The notes under the pieces are model-generated. The model had not been told where the DNA came from. It made no database searches and was given only the letters and a program-made list of their open reading frames with translations. 34,455 nucleotides of DNA from Sphingomonas bacterium (GTDB taxonomy: Bacteria; Pseudomonadota; Alphaproteobacteria; Sphingomonadales; Sphingomonadaceae): positions 1 to 34,455 of the forward strand of contig NZ_JAQGLC010000192.1 in assembly GCF_028293085.1 (NCBI RefSeq). The letters are read 5' to 3'. This document shows, one piece after another, positions 23,090 through 30,626 of the stretch; position 1 is the stretch's first letter; the number at the start of each line of letters is the position of its first letter. The translations under genes were made by a program, and so were the position numbers.

Positions 23090-24151
23090 GTGATGCTGAT
23101 CACCTCGCGCGATACCGGCCGCTGGGTGATTCCCAAGGGCAATCCGATTCCGGGCATGGCGCCGCACGAGGCCGCCGCCGAGGAAGCGTTCGAAGAGGCC
23201 GGAATCCGCGGAATTCCGTGCCCCAGCGCGCTTGGCACCTTCACCTACATCAAGCGCCGGCGCACCCGCAGCAATCGCGAGCTGACCGTCGCCGTCTACC
23301 CGCTCGCGGTGGTCGAACAGGTTGCCAGCTGGCCCGAAAAGGATCAGCGTGACACCCGCTGGTTCGCACTCGACGCCGCGGAGAAGGCCGTCACAGAACT
23401 GCAACTCAAGGCGCTTATTGCCGGGTTCCGGGAGCCGGTCATTCCGGCGAGCCTGGCGCAGCGCGTACTTCCGGCGTTCCGGACAACAGCAAGAAAGAGA
23501 GTTCCGATGGTCGCTTGGTTCCAGGCGCTGATGCCGACGCAGGGGCGGTTCTTCGATCATTTCGAAGCGCATGCCGCGACGCTGGTCGCGGGCGCCGATG
23601 CGCTGGCGAAGCTGCTCCACAATGAAGGCTCGATCGCCGATAACATCGCCACGATCGTCGACCGCGAGCATGACGCCGACGACATCACCCGCGAAGTGCT
23701 GCAGGATGTGCGCCGCGTGTTCGTCACGCCGTTCGATCGCAGCGCGATCACCAGCCTGATCGGCGTGATGGACGATGCGATCGACCAGATGAACGGCACC
23801 GCCAAGGCGGTCGAACTGTACGAGGTCACGACCTTCGAGCCGCAGATGCGCGACATGGCCGGCATCGTCGTCGAGGCGGCGCGCGTCACCGCCGAGGCGA
23901 TCCCGCTGCTCCGCTCGCTCGGCACCAATGCCGGCCGCCTGCACGATCTGACCGCGCGGCTGATCCAGATCGAGGGCCATGCCGACGATATCCACGACGC
24001 CGGCCTGAAAGCTTTGTTCAAGGCGCACGGCAAGACCGCGCCGATGGATTTCATCGTCGGTCGCGAGATCTACAGTCACCTGGAAAAGATCGTCGACCGG
24101 TTCGAGGACGTCGCGAACGAGATCCAGGGTCTCGTGATCGATCACGCCTGA
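23090..24151 (+). CDS. Nudix hydrolase domain fused in frame to a DUF47 domain
   Basis: The frame joins a Nudix domain (residues 1 to about 130 from the ATG at 23090) and a complete DUF47 protein with no stop between. The Nudix helix is present (PGMAPHEAAAEEAFEEAGI); its arginine is replaced by Glu and the first Glu by Met, while the catalytic EE pair is kept, as in diphosphoinositol-polyphosphate-type Nudix enzymes. Translation of the same frame upstream to the TAA at 23009 continues the Nudix fold (VAALPYRIEADGSAQ), so the true protein should start before 23090, but no ATG, GTG or TTG exists there. Either a rare start such as ATC at 23036 is used, the gene is decayed or frameshifted at its 5' end, or the domain is translated only as a truncated form. 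Confidence 0.6.
   Translation: MMLITSRDTGRWVIPKGNPIPGMAPHEAAAEEAFEEAGIRGIPCPSALGTFTYIKRRRTRSNRELTVAVYPLAVVEQVASWPEKDQRDTRWFALDAAEKAVTELQLKALIAGFREPVIPASLAQRVLPAFRTTARKRVPMVAWFQALMPTQGRFFDHFEAHAATLVAGADALAKLLHNEGSIADNIATIVDREHDADDITREVLQDVRRVFVTPFDRSAITSLIGVMDDAIDQMNGTAKAVELYEVTTFEPQMRDMAGIVVEAARVTAEAIPLLRSLGTNAGRLHDLTARLIQIEGHADDIHDAGLKALFKAHGKTAPMDFIVGREIYSHLEKIVDRFEDVANEIQGLVIDHA
23507..24151 (+). CDS. DUF47 (PhoU-like) protein, internal start inside the fused frame
   Basis: A purine-rich Shine-Dalgarno (AGAAAGAGAG) lies 5 bases before the ATG at 23507, where a normal DUF47 N-terminus begins (MVAWFQALMPTQGRFFDHF). The product of 214 residues has the usual DUF47 length and the all-helical PhoU-like pattern, including FEAHAATLVAGADALAKLL and VIDREHDADDITREV. 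DUF47 proteins are the regulators paired with PiT phosphate transporters. This entry and the fused frame describe the same DNA; I think this start is used, and the fused product may also exist. The PiT gene follows 3 bases after the stop. Confidence 0.82.
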   Translation: MVAWFQALMPTQGRFFDHFEAHAATLVAGADALAKLLHNEGSIADNIATIVDREHDADDITREVLQDVRRVFVTPFDRSAITSLIGVMDDAIDQMNGTAKAVELYEVTTFEPQMRDMAGIVVEAARVTAEAIPLLRSLGTNAGRLHDLTARLIQIEGHADDIHDAGLKALFKAHGKTAPMDFIVGREIYSHLEKIVDRFEDVANEIQGLVIDHA

Positions 24152-24154
24152 GCC

Positions 24155-25153
24155 GTGATACTTTCCCTTCCCCTGCTGATCGGCCTGATCGGTGTCGCCC
24201 TGCTGTTCGATTTCCTGAACGGCCTGCACGACGCCGCCAATTCGATCGCCACCGTCGTCTCGACGCGCGTGCTGAAGCCGCATCATGCGGTGCTCTGGGC
24301 CGCCTTTTTCAACTTCATCGCCTTTGCCGTGTTCGGGCAGCATGTCGCGCAGACGGTCGGCACCGGCATCATTTCCACGCACATCGTCGATGCGCAGGTG
24401 ATCTTCGGCGCGCTGGTGGGCGCGATCGTGTGGAACGTGATCACCTGGCTGCTCGGCATTCCGTCGAGCAGCAGCCATGCGCTGATCGGCGGCCTGCTCG
24501 GCGCCGGCATCGCCAAGGCTGGGCTGAGCGTCGTGGTGTGGGCTGGCGTGATCAAGACGGTCATCGGCATCTTCGCCTCGCCCGCGGTCGGCCTCGGCCT
24601 CGCGCTCGTGCTGGTGCTGATCGTCGCCTGGAGCAGCCTGAAGCTGACCCCGCTCGGCGTCGACAAGCGCTTCCGCAAGCTGCAGCTCCTGTCGGCCGCC
24701 GCCTATTCGCTCGGCCATGGCGGCAATGATGCGCAGAAGACGATGGGGATCATCACCGTCCTGCTCTTCTCGCAGGGCGTCTATCACGGCGATTTTCATG
24801 TGCCCTTCTGGGTGGTGCTCGCCTGCCAGGCGGCGATGGCGATCGGTACCATGTCGGGCGGGTGGAAGATCGTCCACACCATGGGCTCCAAGATCACCCG
24901 CCTGACCCCGGCGCAGGGCTTCTGCGCGGAGACCGGCGGCGCGATCACCTTGTTCATGGCGACCTTTGGCGGCGTGCCCGTCTCCTCGACTCACACCATC
25001 ACCGGCGCGATCGTCGGCGTCGGCGCCGCGCGGCGCTTCTCCGCCGTGCGCTGGAACATCGCGAGCAACATCGTGATCGCCTGGTTCGTCACGCTCCCCG
25101 CCGCGGCTTTGGTGGCGGCGCTGACCTATTGGATCACCGGGCTGTTTCTGTAA
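24155..25153 (+). CDS. pit: PiT-family inorganic phosphate transporter
   Basis: This 332-residue inner-membrane carrier has about ten hydrophobic segments. The duplicated PiT signature is visible: GLHDAANSIATVVSTR near 23-38 and GHGGNDAQKTMGI near 187-199. The SSSSHALIGGLLGAG and SSTHTITGAIVGVGAA segments are the paired pore helices. It moves phosphate, usually as metal phosphate, with protons. It starts at GTG (24155), 3 bases after the DUF47 stop, an arrangement conserved for pit genes in many bacteria. Low-affinity, constitutive uptake is typical of the family; no Pho box was seen. Confidence 0.93.
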   Translation: MILSLPLLIGLIGVALLFDFLNGLHDAANSIATVVSTRVLKPHHAVLWAAFFNFIAFAVFGQHVAQTVGTGIISTHIVDAQVIFGALVGAIVWNVITWLLGIPSSSSHALIGGLLGAGIAKAGLSVVVWAGVIKTVIGIFASPAVGLGLALVLVLIVAWSSLKLTPLGVDKRFRKLQLLSAAAYSLGHGGNDAQKTMGIITVLLFSQGVYHGDFHVPFWVVLACQAAMAIGTMSGGWKIVHTMGSKITRLTPAQGFCAETGGAITLFMATFGGVPVSSTHTITGAIVGVGAARRFSAVRWNIASNIVIAWFVTLPAAALVAALTYWITGLFL

Positions 25154-25167
25154 GGCCCTGCCGGACT

Positions 25168-25186
25168 TGCCCGTCCCGTCCGGGCA
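25168..25186 (+). terminator. Weak hairpin after the phosphate transporter gene
   Basis: TGCCCG (25168-25173) and CGGGCA (25181-25186) form a 6-bp stem with a 7-base loop, 15 bases after the transporter stop. No T-run follows, so termination is uncertain. Confidence 0.35.
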
Positions 25187-25336
25187 CGGCCCCGGGGCTC
25201 GACCACATGCTTTATATTCGTCCCGCAAAGGCGTATCGTCGCGCCTTCAGGGCCGCGTGGCCACATTGAGGGCCATGGACTAACTTGAACGCGAGACGGG
25301 CGGCGGCCCGCTCTGCCTCGCCAGGAGAGGCACGTC

Positions 25337-26137
25337 ATGGTTGCCATTGCCCCCGCCACGCCTGCCATATCGTCGCGCGAAGCCCCCGTCATCCGCGATA
25401 TCGGCCGTGCCGATCTGTACTGGGCATTGCGCGAAGGCTGGTCCGATTTCCTGGAGAAGCGCGGCGATATCGTCCTCGTGGCGATCCTCTATCCGGTGCT
25501 GATGGTGGTCGTTGCCGGGGTGACGCTCGGGGACGGGCTGTTCCCGCTCCTGCTGCCGCTGATGGCCGGCCTGTCGCTGCTCGGCCCGATCGTCGCCGTC
25601 GGCTTCTACGAACTGGCCCGCCGCCGCGAGGAGGGACGCGACGCCCGCTGGGTTCATTTCCTCGATCCCTTCCGGGGGCCGTCGGCGGCGCAGATTGCCG
25701 TGCTCGGCTTCTCGCTCGGCCTGCTCTTCCTCGCCTGGATCGGTGTCGCCTGGGCGATCTATCAGGCGACGCTCGGCACGCTGCGGCCCGCCGATCTCGC
25801 GACCTTTATCGGCCTGCTCTTCACGACGTCCGAGGGGTGGCAGCTGATCCTGTTCGGCAATCTGGCCGGCTTCGCCTTCGCCGCGATCACGCTGGTGACG
25901 ACATTGGTCTCTTTCCCGCTGCTCGTCGACCGGCCGGTCGACTTCTTCCTTGCGGTCCAGACCTCGCTCCGGGCGGCGCGGCGGAACCCGGTCGAGGTCG
26001 CCATCTGGGGATTGATCGTCGCGGTCCTGCTGGCGCTCGCCTGCATCCCGCTGTTCATCGGCCTCGCCATTGCGCTGCCGGTGCTCGGCTATGCCAGCTG
26101 GCATCTCTATACCCGGCTGGTCGATCGCAGCGTCTAG
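25337..26137 (+). CDS. DUF2189 membrane protein
   Basis: This 266-residue integral membrane protein has the DUF2189 layout: a cytosolic N-terminus ending in DLYWALREGWSDFLEKRGD, then about six hydrophobic segments (45-64, 66-90, 117-140, 174-195, 220-238 and 240-258). The family trait ELARRREEGRDARWVHFLDP follows the second segment, and SFPLLVDRPVDFFLAVQTSL follows the fourth. Function is unknown; some relatives are annotated as cytochrome c oxidase-associated subunits, but no such gene is nearby. The ATG at 25337 follows AGGAGAGG at 7 bases. The next gene begins 143 bases later, so it is probably monocistronic. Confidence 0.85.
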   Translation: MVAIAPATPAISSREAPVIRDIGRADLYWALREGWSDFLEKRGDIVLVAILYPVLMVVVAGVTLGDGLFPLLLPLMAGLSLLGPIVAVGFYELARRREEGRDARWVHFLDPFRGPSAAQIAVLGFSLGLLFLAWIGVAWAIYQATLGTLRPADLATFIGLLFTTSEGWQLILFGNLAGFAFAAITLVTTLVSFPLLVDRPVDFFLAVQTSLRAARRNPVEVAIWGLIVAVLLALACIPLFIGLAIALPVLGYASWHLYTRLVDRSV

Positions 26138-26280
26138 CGATCGTCGTTCGGCGGTCGACCTCTCCAGCGGCGCTGCCCGAAAGGATTGGCGCGCCACCTG
26201 TCGCGGCCTCGCTCGTTGCCCGCCAGGGTCTAGGCGTCGACCTCATCCCCCGATAGGTTCGCTCCGCCGGCAAGGGGATC

Positions 26281-28131
26281 ATGATGCAGACGACAAGGCG
26301 GGAATTGCTCACGGGCGTGGGCCTGGTGGGGCTGGCGGCGGCAATGCCGTCATGGGCGACCGGCCTCGCCGATCCCGGCCCCGCCGATGCCGAGGCGCAG
26401 GCCCTGCTTTCCACGCTGGCTGAGGATCTCCTGGCCGACTCCCCCGAATATGCCCTGTCGCTCGGCCTCGACCGGGGTGCGCGCGCCGCGCTGCACGGCC
26501 GCTTCATGGATCGCAGCGCCGCCGGCGATCACGCCCGCTCCGCCCGCTGCACCGCCCGGCTGGCGCAGCTGCGCAAGGTCGGTCGCGCCCGCCTGTCGCC
26601 GTCCATCGCGCTCGATCTCGACACCGCCGAAACCGCCTATGCGCTGGCGGAGGAAGGGTGGCGCACCATGCCGGTCGGCGCGAACGCGGTGCTCGACGCC
26701 AATGTCAGCTATCGCAACACGCCCTATATCGTCACCCAGCTCGGCGGTGCCTATTCCGATCTGCCGGACCTGCTCGAGAACAAGCATGATGTCGCGGGCG
26801 CCGCGGATGCCGACGCCTATCTGTCGCGGTTGGAAAGCTTCGCCGCGGCGCTGGACGGCGAGACCGGCCGCATCCACGGCGATGCCGCGAAGGGCGCGAT
26901 CCCGCCGGTACTGGTGATCGACATCACGGCCGGCCAGTTGAAGGGCATCCGCGGTACCCCCGTCGCCGACTGGGCGATCGTGAAGAGCTTCGGCGAGAAA
27001 TGCGCCAGGGCCGGCCTGCCCGCTTCCTATGTTCAGCGTGCCGCGACGCTCTGCACCGACAAGGTCTCGTCCGCGCTCGATCGCCAGATCGCCGCCTTCG
27101 CCGATGTGCGCGGACACGCCAGCGAGATCCCGGGCGTGTGGCAGCGCCCGCATGGCGACGATTATTATGGCTGGCTGGTCAAGGCCGGCACCACCACCAA
27201 CGCCACGCCGGACGAGATCCACGCGCTCGGCCTCGCCCAGAACAAGGCGATCAACGCGGAGATCGATACGTTGCTCAAGGGCCAGGGCCTGACCCAGGGC
27301 AGTGTCGGCGAGCGGCTGACCGCGCTGAGCAAGCGGCCCGATCTCGTCTTCAGCAACGACGATGCCGGGCGCGATAAGCTGCTCGCCTATCTCAACGGCC
27401 GCATCGCCGATGTCCGCACCCGCCTGCCGCGTGCCTTCGGCAATCTGGTGAAGGGCAATCTCATCATCAAGCGCGTGCCCCCGGCGATCCAGGACGGCGC
27501 GCCCAATGGCTATGCCGGGCCAGGTTCGATGGATGGCTCGCAGCCGGGCATCTATTACATCAACCTCAAATCGACCGAGACCTGGCCGCGCTATTCGCTG
27601 CCGACGCTCTGCTATCATGAGGGCATTCCCGGGCATGTCTGGCAGGGCGAGTACAGCTATCGCCTGCCGCTGATCCGCTCCCTGCTCGCCTTCAACGCCT
27701 ATTCGGAAGGCTGGGCGCTCTATGCCGAGCAACTCGCCGGCGAACTGGGCGTCTATGACGATGATCCGCTGGGACGCATCGGCTATCTCCAGTCGATGAA
27801 CTTCCGCGCCTGCCGGCTGGTGGTCGATACCGGCGTGCATGCGAAGCGCTGGACCTTCGATCAGGCGCTGGAGTGGTTCCAGCAGGCAACCGGCATGCCG
27901 CGTGGCCAGCTCACCTCGGAACTGCAACGCTATTGCGCGATGCCGGGCCAGGCCTGCGGCTACAAGATGGGCCATAACGAGATCAACCGCCTGCGCGACA
28001 AGGCGAAGGCGGCGCTGGGCAGCCGCTACGATCTCAAGGCCTATGACGATGTCGTGGTCCAGACCGGCAATGTGCCGCTGACCCTGCTGGAGCGGGTGGT
28101 CGACGGCTATATCGCCAGCGCGAAGGGGTAA
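26281..28131 (+). CDS. DUF885 family protein, Tat-exported, probable metallopeptidase
   Basis: The protein has 616 residues. A twin-arginine signal is clear (TTRRELLTGVGLVGLAAA), so export is by Tat, as a periplasmic or lipid-anchored-type protein without a lipobox. The mature part is the helical DUF885 domain, with the metal-binding motif HEGIPGH (446-452) and the later YSEGWALYAEQL segment, which resemble HExxH zinc peptidases. The family is associated with peptidase activity, but the substrate is unknown. The AAGGGG Shine-Dalgarno at 26272-26277 better fits the second ATG (26284) than the first (26281); either gives almost the same protein. The final 3' end is separated from dinB by a hairpin. 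Confidence 0.9.
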   Translation: MMQTTRRELLTGVGLVGLAAAMPSWATGLADPGPADAEAQALLSTLAEDLLADSPEYALSLGLDRGARAALHGRFMDRSAAGDHARSARCTARLAQLRKVGRARLSPSIALDLDTAETAYALAEEGWRTMPVGANAVLDANVSYRNTPYIVTQLGGAYSDLPDLLENKHDVAGAADADAYLSRLESFAAALDGETGRIHGDAAKGAIPPVLVIDITAGQLKGIRGTPVADWAIVKSFGEKCARAGLPASYVQRAATLCTDKVSSALDRQIAAFADVRGHASEIPGVWQRPHGDDYYGWLVKAGTTTNATPDEIHALGLAQNKAINAEIDTLLKGQGLTQGSVGERLTALSKRPDLVFSNDDAGRDKLLAYLNGRIADVRTRLPRAFGNLVKGNLIIKRVPPAIQDGAPNGYAGPGSMDGSQPGIYYINLKSTETWPRYSLPTLCYHEGIPGHVWQGEYSYRLPLIRSLLAFNAYSEGWALYAEQLAGELGVYDDDPLGRIGYLQSMNFRACRLVVDTGVHAKRWTFDQALEWFQQATGMPRGQLTSELQRYCAMPGQACGYKMGHNEINRLRDKAKAALGSRYDLKAYDDVVVQTGNVPLTLLERVVDGYIASAKG

Positions 28132-28134
28132 GAT

Positions 28135-28155
28135 CCCCTCCCGTCCAGGGAGGGG
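28135..28155. terminator. Hairpin between convergent DUF885 and dinB genes
   Basis: CCCCTCCC (28135-28142) pairs with GGGAGGGG (28148-28155) over 8 bp with a 5-base loop. It begins 4 bases after the DUF885 stop and 19 bases beyond the dinB stop, suiting bidirectional termination. It shares the CCCTCCC theme of the other repeats. Confidence 0.6.
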
Positions 28156-28173
28156 TTGAAGCGTGGCTTCGCC

Positions 28174-29256
28174 TCAAGGCGCCAGCAGATCCAGCTGCGC
28201 CGCATCCTCCTCGCCCGAGTCGAAGGTCGACAGCGTCACCCCGATCAGCCTGATCCCGGCCCGCAACGGAAACAATGTCCGCACCAGCGCGATGGCGGTC
28301 TCGTGCAGCGTCTCGCGGTCGCTGACCGGAGAGGCTCGCGTCCGGCTGCGCGTCACCGTGCGAAAATCGGCGTAGCGGCATTTGACCGTCACCGTCCGCC
28401 CGCGCCCGCCCGATTTCGCGCACCATGCCCAGACATCGTCGGCCATTGCCAGCACGCCCTGCTCGACCTGCTCGGGCGTGGTCCGGTCCTCATTATAGGT
28501 CGTCTCCGAACCCGAGGATTTGCGCGGCTGGTCGGGATTGACGCGCCGTTCGTCCTCGCCCCGCGCGATCGCATGATACCAGGCCCCCGCCTTGCCGAAA
28601 TGCGCCTGGAGAAAAGCGATCTCGTGCGTCCGCAGGTCGGCGCCGGTGAAGATGCCCAGCCGGTTCATCTTCTCCGCGGTCTTCGGCCCCACGCCGTGGA
28701 ACCGCCCGACCTCGAGCTTCTCGACGAACGCCGCGCCCGCGCCCGGCGTGATCACGCATTGCCCATTGGGCTTGTTCTGGTCCGAGGCGAGCTTGGCGAG
28801 GAACTTGTTGTAGGAAATACCGGCGGACGCGGTCAGCCCCGTCGCCGCGAGGATCCGCGCCCTGATCTCCGCCGCCGTCTCGGTCGCGGACGGGATACCG
28901 CGCAGATTCTCGGTCACGTCGAGATAGGCCTCGTCGAGCGACAAGGGCTCGACCAGCGGGGTGTAATCGAGAAAGATCGCCCGGATCTGCTGCGAGACGG
29001 CGCGGTACACGTCGAAGCGGTGCGGCACGAACACCAGGTCCGGGCAGCGCCTGAGCGCGGTGACCGAGGGCATCGCGCTCCGCACCCCGAACCGCCGCGC
29101 TTCGTAACTCGCCGCCGCGACCACCCCGCGCCCCGTCGCGCTTCCCACCGCGACCGGCCGCCCACGCAACGACGGATCGTCGCGCTGCTCCACCGACGCG
29201 TAGAAGGCGTCCATGTCGACATGGATGATCTTGCGGGTCACGGGCACGGCTATCAC
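28174..29256 (-). CDS. dinB: DNA polymerase IV (Y-family translesion polymerase)
   Basis: This is a 360-residue translesion polymerase. Catalytic residues are present: D14 in IIHVDMDAFYASVE, and D108 and E109 in SLDEAYLDVT; the steric gate position is Y19. GISYNKFLAKLASD is the palm/thumb signature, and FHGVGPKTAEKMNRLGI is the helix-hairpin-helix of the thumb. The little-finger domain follows (about 240-350). The C-terminus (GEEDAAQLDLLAP) resembles the beta-clamp-binding motif QLxLx. The start is GTG; three GTG codons (29256, 29247, 29241) are possible and no clear Shine-Dalgarno distinguishes them. No alphaproteobacterial SOS box (GTTC-N7-GTTC) was seen upstream. Confidence 0.93.
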   Translation of the reverse strand: MIAVPVTRKIIHVDMDAFYASVEQRDDPSLRGRPVAVGSATGRGVVAAASYEARRFGVRSAMPSVTALRRCPDLVFVPHRFDVYRAVSQQIRAIFLDYTPLVEPLSLDEAYLDVTENLRGIPSATETAAEIRARILAATGLTASAGISYNKFLAKLASDQNKPNGQCVITPGAGAAFVEKLEVGRFHGVGPKTAEKMNRLGIFTGADLRTHEIAFLQAHFGKAGAWYHAIARGEDERRVNPDQPRKSSGSETTYNEDRTTPEQVEQGVLAMADDVWAWCAKSGGRGRTVTVKCRYADFRTVTRSRTRASPVSDRETLHETAIALVRTLFPLRAGIRLIGVTLSTFDSGEEDAAQLDLLAP

Positions 29257-29325
29257 TGTTTAGGCGCGATTGCCGTGCTCGTCATGCGGCAGGAATTGGC
29301 GAGACATGACTGAAGCGGCCAAGCC

Positions 29326-29979
29326 CTACGAATAGCGCTCCTCGGCCCAGGGATCGCCGCGCATGTGATAGCCGTTGACCTCCCAGAAGCCGGCCTGGTC
29401 GGCGGGCAGGAAATCGATTCCGCTGATCCATTTCGCGCTCTTCCAGAAATAGAGATGCGGCACCACCAGCCGCGCCGGCCCGCCATGCTCGCGCGCCAGC
29501 GGCTTGCCCTGCCAGCCATGCGCCAGGATCGCGTTGGGCGCGGCGAAATCGGCCAGCGGCATGTTGGTGGTGTAACCGTCATAGCTGTGCAGCAGCAGGA
29601 ACCCGGCCTCGTCCCTGGGCTGGACGAGATCGAGCAGGTCGCGCGTCAGCACGCCCTGCCAGTCATTGTCGTAGCGCGACCAGGTCGTGACGCAGTGGAT
29701 GTCGGTCCGGATACCGGTCTGCGGCAGCGCCATGAATGCCGCCCAGTCGAGCGCGACCGGATGGTCGACCATCCCGCTGATCGTGAGCGTCCACCGCTCG
29801 GTCGCAATGTCGGGATGCTGGCCCAGATCGAGTACCGGCCAGTCGCGCACGAGATGCTGCCCCGGCGGCAGCCTTTCGGTGTCGGGGCGGGCGGTGTGCC
29901 CGGTCAGGAACTTGCCCTCGCTCGCCCAGCGCTGCTTGGAGCGCGTAAGCTTGCTCGTCTCGGGGATGTCGTCGTCCAT
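29326..29979 (-). CDS. Sulfite-oxidase-fold molybdopterin oxidoreductase without export signal
   Basis: This 217-residue single-domain protein has the oxidoreductase molybdopterin-binding (SUOX) fold. The molybdenum-ligating cysteine is C96 in RTDIHCVTTWSRYDNDWQG, and YTTNMPLADFAAPNAILAHG plus LVVPHLYFWKSAKWISG match the family. The relation is to YedY/MsrP-like enzymes, which reduce S-oxides and N-oxides, but here there is no twin-arginine signal and no YedZ partner, so it is cytoplasmic and its electron donor is unknown. The ATG at 29979 follows AAAGGA. It lies 50 bases downstream of the DUF1989 gene on the same strand, with its own candidate promoter. Confidence 0.85.
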   Translation of the reverse strand: MDDDIPETSKLTRSKQRWASEGKFLTGHTARPDTERLPPGQHLVRDWPVLDLGQHPDIATERWTLTISGMVDHPVALDWAAFMALPQTGIRTDIHCVTTWSRYDNDWQGVLTRDLLDLVQPRDEAGFLLLHSYDGYTTNMPLADFAAPNAILAHGWQGKPLAREHGGPARLVVPHLYFWKSAKWISGIDFLPADQAGFWEVNGYHMRGDPWAEERYS

Positions 29980-30004
29980 CCTGCGATCCTTTCGGTCTCG
30001 CCCC

Positions 30005-30033
30005 GATATAGCAAAATCTCGGATGGGCGTCAG
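30005..30033 (-). promoter_or_regulatory. Candidate sigma-70 promoter of the molybdoenzyme gene
   Basis: On the minus strand, CTGACG (30033-30028), a 17-base spacer and TATATC (30010-30005) give a plausible -35/-10 pair about 25 bases ahead of the ATG at 29979. The -35 overlaps the last codons of the DUF1989 gene. A Shine-Dalgarno lies between the expected start and the ATG. Confidence 0.45.
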
Positions 30034-30626
30034 GCGGCCGGATCGATCCGATAGCGGATCGGCTTGAAGCTCCCGCCGTTCGAATCCGGCGCCGAGCAGG
30101 CGGTGAGGCCGATGATCAGGTCGGTCGTCGCGCGAAAGGCGATATGGTCGCCCGCCTTGCTCAGCGGCGGCAACACCTTGAGCGCGCCCGTCTCCCCGTC
30201 GACCGGGACGTTCATGAAGCAGTTGAACGCGGTCGGGATGCGGTCCGGCGTCACGCCATAGGGCGCGAGCGCCTCGGCGAGATTGCCGAAGCAGCCGCGA
30301 TGCGGGGCGAGATCGTCATAGAGCAGCCGGAACGTGTCCGCCGAGCAGGGCGTCAGCAGGAAATCGTGGCGGCCCACCGTGTCTTCCACGATCTCGAGCA
30401 GGACGTTCGATCGGTTCGAATAGAGCTTGTCGCCGGTCGTGAGATAGATTCGCGAGGCATAGTCCAGCGTCCGGCCCGACGAGATCACCTCGTCCACATC
30501 GCCCGCGTTGAACGCCAGCAGGTCCGCCACCTGCTCGCCGCGCGGATCGATCACCACCAGCGTCTCGCCCTTCGCCAGCCGGAAGGCGGTGCCGCTGCGT
30601 TCGGGGATTTCGACGATCGGGTTCAT
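30030..30626 (-). CDS. DUF1989 / urea carboxylase-associated family protein
   Basis: This is a 198-residue soluble protein. The family pattern is clear: GETLVVIDPRGEQVADLLAF, the DYASRIYLTTGDKLYSNRSN stretch, LTPCSADTFRLLYDD, HRGCFGNLAEALAPYGV and IPTAFNCFMNVPVDGETG. DUF1989 includes the subunits CgdA and CgdB of carboxyguanidine deiminase, which works after guanidine carboxylase. Those act as a pair, whereas only one such gene is present here and there is no carboxylase, so the substrate is open. It overlaps the YqcI/YcgG gene by four bases (ATGA), so both proteins probably serve the same pathway, possibly guanidino-compound chemistry. Confidence 0.85.
   Translation of the reverse strand: MNPIVEIPERSGTAFRLAKGETLVVIDPRGEQVADLLAFNAGDVDEVISSGRTLDYASRIYLTTGDKLYSNRSNVLLEIVEDTVGRHDFLLTPCSADTFRLLYDDLAPHRGCFGNLAEALAPYGVTPDRIPTAFNCFMNVPVDGETGALKVLPPLSKAGDHIAFRATTDLIIGLTACSAPDSNGGSFKPIRYRIDPAA

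Noticed and set aside
29257..29325. Possible SOS box upstream of dinB
   Set aside because: No GTTC-N7-GTTC or related pair is present in this gap.
30070..30090. GTTCGAATCC, a TPsiC-loop-like string
   Set aside because: It lies inside the DUF1989 coding region, with no cloverleaf partner sequences around it.
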